Source: Kiritimatiellia bacterium (lineage in GTDB: Bacteria; Verrucomicrobiota; Kiritimatiellia; RFP12; UBA1067). Taken from it: DNA of 7,340 nucleotides. Below, piece by piece: positions 1 through 5,837 of the stretch. A model generated the notes under the pieces. That model saw only the letters and a program-made list of their open reading frames with translations. It had not been told where the DNA came from and did not search any database. Both the position numbers and the translations under genes were made by a program. Numbering within the stretch: the first letter of the stretch is position 1; each line of letters opens with the position of its first letter. The DNA lies in assembly GCA_024405255.1 (NCBI GenBank), contig JAKSOY010000223.1, positions 1 through 7,340 on the forward strand, written 5' to 3'.

Positions 1-1
1 G

Positions 2-376
2 GGGATGGTGTATAAGGAGGAGGGCAACAAGGAGAGTGCATTGCTGAATTTCAATGAAGCATTAGTAATCAGCAAAGAGATCGGGGCTCGGCTGGGCGAG
101 GCCAATGCGCTTCAGGGGTTGGGCGATGTGCAGATGAGGCGTAACGCGTACGACGAGGCGGAGCAGGCGTACGCCGATGCTTTGAAGATCTATAAAGACG
201 TCGGGGATCGGCTGGGCGAGGCCAATGCGTGCCTTGGATTGGGGAACTTGTGTGAGGCGAAGGGTGACAGATCGGCAGCGTTGGAGTCGTTCCAGAAGGC
301 GTTGCAGATCGGCGAAGAGATCGGGTACAACTTTGCATGCAAGGCGGCAAAGGAGGGGATTGAAAGACTCGGATAG
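2..376 (+). CDS. TPR-repeat protein, C-terminal part (5' end outside window)
   Basis: The frame is open from the left edge and ends in TAG at 374-376, so only about 124 C-terminal residues are visible. The first ATG in view (position 5) lies within the repeat array and is probably not the true start. The protein is built from 40-residue tetratricopeptide repeats of the kinesin-light-chain/LGN type: each unit carries the pattern RLGEAN followed by a GLG(D/N) turn, an Ala-rich helix (YDEAEQAYADALKIYKDV; SAALESFQKALQIGEEI) and then the next unit. About two and a half units are present, followed by a short capping helix. Such repeats form a helical scaffold for protein-protein contacts. No catalytic domain is visible and the partner is unknown. 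The role of the missing N-terminal part (often a kinase, protease, NTPase or signal peptide) cannot be inferred. Family assignment is secure; function is not. Confidence 0.88.
   Translation, partial: GMVYKEEGNKESALLNFNEALVISKEIGARLGEANALQGLGDVQMRRNAYDEAEQAYADALKIYKDVGDRLGEANACLGLGNLCEAKGDRSAALESFQKALQIGEEIGYNFACKAAKEGIERLG
81..229 (+). repeat. 120-bp-spaced DNA repeat inside the TPR array
   Basis: Bases 81-109 and 201-229 are identical except for one position (C at 87, A at 207). They lie exactly 120 bases (40 codons) apart and encode the start of consecutive TPR units. Outside this 29-base core the two units have diverged at DNA level. This is what tandem duplication followed by divergence, or local gene conversion, would leave. 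Confidence 0.8.
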
Positions 377-388
377 ACCGATTTCAAT
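359..388 (+). other. Imperfect stem-loop over the TPR stop codon
   Basis: ATTGAAA (359-365) pairs with TTTCAAT (382-388), and TCGG (369-372) pairs with CCGA (378-381). This leaves a 3-base bulge (366-368) and a 5-base loop holding most of the TAG stop codon. The sequence after it is T-rich but broken. It could be a weak transcript-end structure, but the outer stem is AT-rich and chance is a fair alternative. Confidence 0.3.
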
Positions 389-435
389 AGATGTATTTGA
401 TTTTCAACATGAAGCACGGAACCCACCTTGCAGAG

Positions 436-463
436 AATTCCGCTCCCATTCGGGGGCGGAATT
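436..463 (+). terminator. 12-bp hairpin, candidate terminator of the TPR gene
   Basis: AATTCCGCTCCC (436-447) pairs with GGGGGCGGAATT (452-463) less its first G: 456-463 are the exact complement of 436-443, followed by one G-U pair and three C-G pairs, closing a 4-base ATTC loop (448-451). Only three Ts follow (462-464), so it is a sub-optimal intrinsic terminator. It abuts the -10 box at 467-472 and covers the place where a -35 box would lie, so it may instead, or also, be a dyad operator for the downstream promoter. Confidence 0.5.
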
Positions 464-472
464 TGGTATAAT
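464..472 (+). promoter_or_regulatory. Extended -10 promoter for the Na/Pi transporter-cysK unit
   Basis: TGGTATAAT is a perfect match to the extended -10 consensus (TGn at 464-466, TATAAT at 467-472). No good -35 box sits 16-18 bases upstream: that position (444-449) is TCCCAT and falls in the hairpin. Extended -10 promoters often do without a -35. The expected start of transcription is about 478-480, only some 4-6 bases before the ATG at 484. The region 377-435 is comparatively AT-rich and shows no gene. Confidence 0.6.
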
Positions 473-483
473 ACTCGGCACAC

Positions 484-2196
484 ATGAAAGAAAATCTCTC
501 TCTGATCCTAACAGTCCTCGTGACCGTCACGGGGGGTCTTGGACTTTTTTTGCTGGGAATGAAGCACCTTTCCGAAGGGTTGCAGGCGACAGCGGGCGGC
601 GGATTGCGCAAATTCATGGCGAACGCGACAAGCCATCGTCTGGTTGGGATCGGAACAGGCATCTTTTCAACGATGCTCGTTCAGTCAAGTTCGATCATCA
701 CGGTGATGCTCGTCGGCTTCGTCTCGACGGCGCTGCTGACGTTGCCGCAGGCGATCAACGTGCTGATCGGCGCGAACATCGGCACGACGGCGACGGTGTG
801 GATCATCGCCATCGCGCCGGACCCGCAGATGCTCGGGTTCATCGGCGTCGGTCTCGGTGGGATCTGCTACTTCTTCATCCGTAATGAACGAATGCACAAC
901 CTCGGCTTGGCGGTCATCGGCCTTGGCCTCGTCTTCCTAGGCCTCTACTTCATGTCGAAGGGCGTGACGCCGATCAAGACGAATCCCGAGTTCTCGAACG
1001 TGTTCACCACGATGCGGGCGGACACGCTCTGGGGGGTGATCAAAATCGCGCTTGCGGCGATGCTCCTCACGGCCGTCATCCAGAGTTCGGCGGCGACGAT
1101 TGCCATCGCCATGGCCCTGGCGCAACAGGGGCTCATCACCTATGATGTCGCGATCGCGGTGCTCTTTGGTGCGAACATCGGCACCACCGCGACGGGCTGG
1201 ATCGCCGCACTGGGCGGTACGGCGGATTCCAAGCGCACGGCGCTCGCCCATACGCTTTCGAATGCCATCGGGTCGATCGTGTTAGTTCCGTTCTTCTACG
1301 TGTTCTTCGTGAAGGTGGGACCGTGGCTCTTCCCGAACTACGCCGCACCCGAGACGATTACGGTGAGTGGGCAGTCCGTGCAGGCCTATACGCACATGAT
1401 GGCGCCGATCGCCGTCACGGATACGCTTTTCGCCATTTGCCGCGGCATCCTCTTCTTCCCGTTCGTGAAACCGTTCGCGAAACTGATCGAGAAGCTTGTC
1501 AAGCAGCCCGAGAACGAAAAGCCGCATCTTTCCACGTTGACGACGGTTGTACGCGTGTCGCCTGTCATCGCCTGCGACCAGGCGCTCGTGGAAGTGCAGT
1601 TCATGCGCGACAGCAACCTGGAAATCCTCGCCTGCGTGCGCAAGGTGCTGGAAGGTGTGGCGACGAACGAAGACGAGACCCACATCACACACCGCGAAGA
1701 CATTCTCGACAATGTGCAGCGTGAAGTCACCGAATACCTTGGCCAGCTGATGGTGAAGCGTCTGCCGGCGGATGTGGCCGAGCGTTCGCGTCGACTGCTG
1801 CGACTCACGGACGAGCTGGAATCGGTGTCCGACGAAGCGGCGAAGGTCCTCAAGGTGACCAAGCGTCTGCATACGGCGGGGCAGAAGATGTCCGACGCGT
1901 CGCGCGGGGTGATGTTGCAGGTCCACGACCGGGTGTTCGCCTTCGCCGAGAAAATCTCGCCGTGGCTGGTGAGTCCGCGCCCGAAGATCGACATCGAGGC
2001 GGTGCAGGCGGAGTCGTCGTCGATCCACGAGATGGTTCGCGACTGCCGTCGCGTGCAGCTCGGTCGGGTGGGGCCGGACGATCCCGATTCGCCGCTGCGC
2101 GTATTGGTGGAGCTTGATATCATCAACGCGTACGAACGTGTGCGCGCCTATTATACGAACATCGCCGAGACGCTGGCCGGCGGAAAGAAGCAGTAG
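484..2196 (+). CDS. Na+/phosphate cotransporter family protein with C-terminal PhoU-like domain
   Basis: This 570-residue inner-membrane protein belongs to the NptA/YjbB type of Na/Pi-cotransporters, which move inorganic phosphate with sodium; some bacterial members act mainly as exporters. The N-terminal 330 residues are hydrophobic and hold the diagnostic duplicated unit: QSSS at residues 67-70 with GANIGTTAT at 96-104, then QSSA at 200-203 with GANIGTTAT at 229-237. Residues from about 350 to 565 are soluble, charged and helical, matching the PhoU-like regulatory tail of this family. Length is normal and no break is seen. The ATG at 484 is the only plausible start, because an in-frame TAA lies at 469-471 and the first membrane helix begins about residue 5. 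No Shine-Dalgarno sequence precedes it, in keeping with a nearly leaderless mRNA. The stop is three bases before cysK, suggesting co-transcription and coupled translation. Direction of transport cannot be told from sequence. Confidence 0.93.
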   Translation: MKENLSLILTVLVTVTGGLGLFLLGMKHLSEGLQATAGGGLRKFMANATSHRLVGIGTGIFSTMLVQSSSIITVMLVGFVSTALLTLPQAINVLIGANIGTTATVWIIAIAPDPQMLGFIGVGLGGICYFFIRNERMHNLGLAVIGLGLVFLGLYFMSKGVTPIKTNPEFSNVFTTMRADTLWGVIKIALAAMLLTAVIQSSAATIAIAMALAQQGLITYDVAIAVLFGANIGTTATGWIAALGGTADSKRTALAHTLSNAIGSIVLVPFFYVFFVKVGPWLFPNYAAPETITVSGQSVQAYTHMMAPIAVTDTLFAICRGILFFPFVKPFAKLIEKLVKQPENEKPHLSTLTTVVRVSPVIACDQALVEVQFMRDSNLEILACVRKVLEGVATNEDETHITHREDILDNVQREVTEYLGQLMVKRLPADVAERSRRLLRLTDELESVSDEAAKVLKVTKRLHTAGQKMSDASRGVMLQVHDRVFAFAEKISPWLVSPRPKIDIEAVQAESSSIHEMVRDCRRVQLGRVGPDDPDSPLRVLVELDIINAYERVRAYYTNIAETLAGGKKQ

Positions 2197-2199
2197 AAA

Positions 2200-3123
2200 A
2201 TGAAGATTGCGAAGACGGTGCTGGAATGCGTGGGGCATACGCCCCTGGTGGAGATTTCGACGAAGCTGAACAAGGGCGGGGCACGCGTCTTGGCGAAGCT
2301 GGAGAGCTTCAACCCGGGGGGCAGCGCAAAGGACCGCATCGCGATCACGATGGTCGAGGCGGCCGAGCGGGACGGTACGCTCAAGCCGGGTGCGACGATC
2401 ATCGAGCCCACGAGCGGCAACACGGGCGTGGGACTCGCCCTGGTGAGCGCCGTGAAAGGCTACCACCTCATTCTCGTCATGCCCGACACGATGAGCGTCG
2501 AGCGTCAGCGTCTGGCGCGCGCGTTTGGCGCGGAAGTGGTGTTGACGCCCGGTGCCGAAGGAATGAAGGCTTCGATCGCGAAGGCCGAAGAGCTGAAGGC
2601 GTCGATCCCGGGATCGTTCATCCCGCAGCAGTTCGAAAATCCCGCCAATGCGCCGGCGCATGAGTTGACGACAGGTCCGGAGATCTGGGCGGATGCCGAC
2701 GGCCAGGTCGATGCGATTGTCGCCGGTGTCGGTACGGGCGGCACGCTGACGGGCATGGGACGCTATCTCAAGAAGATGAATCCCGCCGTGCAGGTGGTTG
2801 CGGTGGAGCCGGACGAGAGTCCGCTGCTGTCGCAGGGTTGGGCGGGACCGCACCAGCTGCAGGGCATCGGCGCGAATTTCGTGCCGAAGGTGCTTGATCG
2901 CGCGCTGATCGATGAAGTCGTTCCCGTGTCCGCCGCCGCAGCCGGTGAAACGGCACGGGCCGCCGCGGCGAAGGATGGCCTGCTCGTCGGCATTTCCTCC
3001 GGTGCGGCCTTGTGGGCGGCGCTGGAATTGTCGAAACGTCCGGTGTATGCGGGCAAGACGATTGTGGTGCTGTTGCCGGATACGGGCGAACGCTATCTTT
3101 CGACGTGGCTTTTCGCAAATTGA
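2200..3123 (+). CDS. cysK: Cysteine synthase (O-acetylserine sulfhydrylase), PLP-dependent
   Basis: The 307-residue protein has the normal length of cytoplasmic cysteine synthase A, which makes L-cysteine from O-acetyl-L-serine and sulfide, the last step of sulfur assimilation. Key motifs are in order: the PLP-lysine motif NPGGSAKDR with Lys44; the substrate loop TSGNTG at 71-76; the PLP phosphate-binding loop GVGTGGTLTG at 177-186; QGIGANF at 221-227; Ser267 in GISSGAA, expected to contact the pyridine nitrogen; and PDTGERY near the C-terminus. All catalytic elements look intact. There is no C-terminal CBS domain, which argues against cystathionine beta-synthase. The ATG lies 3 bases after the transporter stop, and the purine-rich GGAAAGAAG at 2182-2190, inside the transporter's last codons, serves as ribosome binding site. 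CysK and CysM are hard to tell apart by eye; CysK is favoured by length and the PDTGERYLST ending. Confidence 0.93.
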   Translation: MKIAKTVLECVGHTPLVEISTKLNKGGARVLAKLESFNPGGSAKDRIAITMVEAAERDGTLKPGATIIEPTSGNTGVGLALVSAVKGYHLILVMPDTMSVERQRLARAFGAEVVLTPGAEGMKASIAKAEELKASIPGSFIPQQFENPANAPAHELTTGPEIWADADGQVDAIVAGVGTGGTLTGMGRYLKKMNPAVQVVAVEPDESPLLSQGWAGPHQLQGIGANFVPKVLDRALIDEVVPVSAAAAGETARAAAAKDGLLVGISSGAALWAALELSKRPVYAGKTIVVLLPDTGERYLSTWLFAN

Positions 3124-3153
3124 TTTTTCTCAACGTTTGGATCGGATGAAAAC

Positions 3154-3158
3154 GGGAG
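3154..3158 (+). promoter_or_regulatory. Ribosome binding site fixing the GH92 start
   Basis: GGGAG ends 8 bases before the ATG at 3167, good Shine-Dalgarno spacing. The alternative in-frame ATG at 3146 has no comparable site. Starting at 3167 also gives a standard signal peptide (MVLKNK, then a hydrophobic stretch). Confidence 0.6.
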
Positions 3159-3166
3159 TTGTCGAT

Positions 3167-5776
3167 ATGGTTCTGAAGAATAAAATCGTGAGCGTAGGAC
3201 TGGTGGGATGTGTGGCGTGTCTCGCTTCGGCGCAACCCTATCGCTATTATCGGTTCACGGTGGAGGCCACGGGCGGAGAGCCGCTGCAGCTGTCCGAAGT
3301 GAAGCTTTTTAGCGGGGCCGCGGATGTGACGCGCCGTGCAAAGCAGGTCCTTTGGAACGAACAGGGATTCAATCCCGTTTTCCCGACCTACAAGCCGCAA
3401 CGGGCGGTCGACGCCAATCTCGGAACCAAGTGGTACGACGACCGGATGGTGGCGGCCGATGCAGCGGTGCGTGCCCGCACCTGGTTCACGCTTGACTATG
3501 GCGAACCGTTGGAACTTTCGCGCTACGAATGGTATACGGGCGACGATGCGACACGCTATCCGCGGCGCAACCCCACGTCCTGGCGGCTTGAAGGATCGAA
3601 CGACAATGCGGCCTGGACGGTGCTGGATGCCGTGCGTGGGGCGAAGCCGCCGGTGGAGAACAAGGCGCTCGCCTATCGCCGCCGCTTCTCCGGAGGTCCG
3701 GTAGAAGGGGCGATCGACGTCCTTGACATCGATCCGACGACGGGTACGGTGACATATCCTGAGAAGGGACAGAAACCAGGCGGACATGGCCATGCAACCG
3801 TCCACGGTTTCGGCAAGACCTTCCCGGGGGCCACGACGCCGTTCGGGATGATCCAGCTCTCGCCCGATACCCGCACGGGCGGCGACAACGGTCCGGGGTA
3901 TTCCTACACCCACCGGACAATCGAGGGCTTCAGCTTCCTGCACATGTCCGGCATCGGCTGGTATGGCGATCTCGGCAACATCCAGGTGATGCCGGGACGG
4001 GCGAATACGAGCCGCTACTCGCATGACGAGGAAGTGGCCACCGCCGGCTACTACCGCGTGCGTCTCTCGGATGCGAAGGTCGACACCGAGCTCACTTGCT
4101 CGCGTACGACGGGCATGATCCGCTTCACCTACGAAGAGGCCGGCGAAGGTTCGCTCAAGATCGACCTTGCGCGCCGTATCGGCGAACTGCGGCGGGCGAA
4201 GAAGTTCGGCGGACAGGACTTCCGCATGACGGGTCCGGCGTCCTTCGAAGGGCGCATCGTCTGCGACGAACGCGACGGCGGCTGGGGCCGCGGCCATGGA
4301 CACGTCAACTACACGGTCTTCTTCCGCGGCATCCTTTCCAAGGCGCCCACGAAGGTCGGTGAAACGGGCGGCACCTCCAATCGCGTCGTGCGGATGGACT
4401 TCCCCGTGGCGGCCGGCGAGCAGGTGCTGATGCACGTGGCCGTGGCGTATGACGACTACCCGTCTGCACCGGTCGGCTTCGACTTCGACGGGATGCATGC
4501 CGCGGCCGAAGGGCTTTGGGCGAATGCGCTGGACGGCATCCGCGTGAAGGGCGGTACTGATCTCGAGCGCCGTATCTTTGCGACCTCGCTCTACCACGCC
4601 TTCATCGACCCGCGTGAAATCGGGCGCGGGAAGGTCGGCGGGCACGAATTCGTGCGGCGTACGATCTTCTCGGGTTGGGACTGCTACCACAGCGAGTATC
4701 CGATGCTGACGCTGCTTCGTCCCGATGTGACGTCCGACATGATCAATTCCATCATGGACACGATGGTGCAGGGCAAGCGCAAGTGGCTTTCGAACTTCGA
4801 CGTCTTCGGCTGCTACTCCGACTGCATGATCGGCCATCCCGTGATGTCGCTGATGGCGGATGCGTGGGAGAAGGGCATCCACACGTTCGACGCCAACTTG
4901 GCGGTGGACCTCTGCCGCATCACGATGGACCTCAAGGGCAACGACCGCAAGACCGGCTATGACGTGAAGACGTATGCGCCGCTTTCGGCGACATTGGAGA
5001 ACTGCCACCACGACTGGTGCGTGGCCAAGTTGGCCGATATGATCGGCCGCAAGGATGTGGCGGCCGAGTACTATGGCTACGCGAAGAGCTACACCAACAG
5101 CTGGTGCCATGAGGTCGGTTGGATGCGGGCGCATGTACATGGCAAGCCGGGTATGTGGCGCGCGTGGCATGGCCGCCAGCAGCAGGATGCCGGCACGGCG
5201 GAATCCAATCCCTGGCAGCAGGGCTGGTTCGTGCCGCACGATGTCGAGGGGTTGATGAAACTCATGGGCGGCAAGAAGCGTTTCACCGAGGAACTGCAGC
5301 TGTTCTTCGACCGCACGCCCGCCGATTTCGGCTGGTGCGACACCTATAACCATCCGAATGAAGTCTGCCATGCGCTGCCGTTCCTGTGGCCGCTCTCCGA
5401 AAAGCCCGAGATGGTGTCGTGGTGGACGCGCAAGATCCTCAAGGGCGCCTACGGACTCGGTCCGTGGGGGTGCTGCGGCAACGACGACGAAGGCCAGATG
5501 GGCGCGTGGTATGTGCTCGCGGCGATCGGACTTCATCCGCTCTGCCCGGGCGATGGCCGGTGGTATTATTGCGCGCCGCTTTTCACGGAGACGACAATCC
5601 GTCTCGATCCGAAGTATTTCAAGGGCGGCACCTTCACGATCCGCGCGCCGAAGGCCGACGCGAAGCACTGGCGCATCGTCAGGGCGACGCTCAACGGCAA
5701 GGTCCTGGATCGCCCGTACGTCACCTCGGCGGAAGTGAACGCGGGCGGCGTACTCGAACTTGACCTGATCGAGTGA
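3167..5776 (+). CDS. Secreted GH92 alpha-mannosidase-like glycosidase with N-terminal discoidin-like domain
   Basis: The 869-residue protein starts with a signal peptide (MVLKNK, hydrophobic 7-22, cleavage likely after ASA at 20-22). LVGC at 12-15 also fits a lipobox, so it may be a lipoprotein. Residues about 23-165 resemble an F5/8 type C (discoidin-like) carbohydrate-binding domain, including AVDANLGTKWYDDRM. From about 182 to the end it is GH92, a family of calcium-dependent exo-alpha-mannosidases trimming N-glycans and mannans. Landmarks: FPGATTPFGMIQLSPDT from 219, the GFSFLHMSG motif with His259, ESNPWQQ with Glu679 as the probable general acid (equivalent to Glu533 of BT3990), NHPNEVCH with Asn731-Glu732, and GNDDEGQMGAWYV with Asp773-Asp774 as the probable base pair. 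Catalytic residues thus appear retained. Some motif positions differ from common Bacteroides forms (CCGNDDEG; NPWQQ where NAWQY is usual), suggesting a divergent clade, so linkage specificity is open. Alternative start: ATG at 3146. Confidence 0.9.
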   Translation: MVLKNKIVSVGLVGCVACLASAQPYRYYRFTVEATGGEPLQLSEVKLFSGAADVTRRAKQVLWNEQGFNPVFPTYKPQRAVDANLGTKWYDDRMVAADAAVRARTWFTLDYGEPLELSRYEWYTGDDATRYPRRNPTSWRLEGSNDNAAWTVLDAVRGAKPPVENKALAYRRRFSGGPVEGAIDVLDIDPTTGTVTYPEKGQKPGGHGHATVHGFGKTFPGATTPFGMIQLSPDTRTGGDNGPGYSYTHRTIEGFSFLHMSGIGWYGDLGNIQVMPGRANTSRYSHDEEVATAGYYRVRLSDAKVDTELTCSRTTGMIRFTYEEAGEGSLKIDLARRIGELRRAKKFGGQDFRMTGPASFEGRIVCDERDGGWGRGHGHVNYTVFFRGILSKAPTKVGETGGTSNRVVRMDFPVAAGEQVLMHVAVAYDDYPSAPVGFDFDGMHAAAEGLWANALDGIRVKGGTDLERRIFATSLYHAFIDPREIGRGKVGGHEFVRRTIFSGWDCYHSEYPMLTLLRPDVTSDMINSIMDTMVQGKRKWLSNFDVFGCYSDCMIGHPVMSLMADAWEKGIHTFDANLAVDLCRITMDLKGNDRKTGYDVKTYAPLSATLENCHHDWCVAKLADMIGRKDVAAEYYGYAKSYTNSWCHEVGWMRAHVHGKPGMWRAWHGRQQQDAGTAESNPWQQGWFVPHDVEGLMKLMGGKKRFTEELQLFFDRTPADFGWCDTYNHPNEVCHALPFLWPLSEKPEMVSWWTRKILKGAYGLGPWGCCGNDDEGQMGAWYVLAAIGLHPLCPGDGRWYYCAPLFTETTIRLDPKYFKGGTFTIRAPKADAKHWRIVRATLNGKVLDRPYVTSAEVNAGGVLELDLIE

Positions 5777-5783
5777 TTCCTGT

Positions 5784-5814
5784 TTGACTTGGTCCTTCCG
5801 GTAGACGGTACAAA
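5784..5814 (+). promoter_or_regulatory. Candidate promoter for the LamG/GH51-like gene
   Basis: TTGACT (5784-5789) resembles a -35 box and TACAAA (5809-5814) a -10 box, with a longish 19-base spacer. Both this element and the one at 464-472 contain GGTA(C/T)AA. Transcription would begin near 5821, leaving a leader of about 17 bases that includes the ribosome binding site. The spacer is longer than the 17-base optimum, so support is moderate. Confidence 0.4.
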
Positions 5815-5829
5815 TCTAGATCCGAAAGG
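5794..5829 (+). other. Imperfect inverted repeat between GH92 and the LamG gene
   Basis: CCTTCCGG (5794-5801) pairs with CCGAAAGG (5822-5829) with one mismatch, and TAGA (5802-5805) continues the stem with TCTA (5815-5818), leaving a bulge (5819-5821) and a 9-base loop. On a read-through transcript it would hide the GAAAGG ribosome binding site; as DNA it flanks the -10 box. There is no T-tract, so it is not a standard terminator. Confidence 0.3.
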
Positions 5830-5837
5830 TCAAAGAA

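Noticed and set aside
225..884. 219-codon + strand frame crossing the TPR-transporter gap
   Set aside because: It overlaps the end of the TPR gene, the hairpin and promoter, and the start of the transporter in a different frame, and its translation is low-complexity and Arg/Asp-rich.
1282..2853. 523-codon open frame on the minus strand
   Set aside because: It spans antisense to the transporter and cysK, is rich in Arg, His and Leu, and shows no family motif or ribosome binding site.
3083..3130. Possible terminator after cysK (GCGAA/TTCGC pairing and a TTTTT run)
   Set aside because: The stem is only 5 bp with a long loop and is separated from the T run, so it is too weak to call; read-through into the GH92 gene remains possible.
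2912..3166. N-terminal extension of the GH92 frame into cysK
   Set aside because: It would overlap the essential C-terminus of cysK out of frame, has an Arg/Cys/Pro-rich translation, and would bury the signal peptide that begins at 3167.
2768..5668. 966-codon open frame on the minus strand
   Set aside because: It lies opposite cysK and the GH92 gene, both with clear family motifs. Its translation is Arg/His/Ala-rich with no recognisable domain, as expected from the antisense of GC-rich codons.
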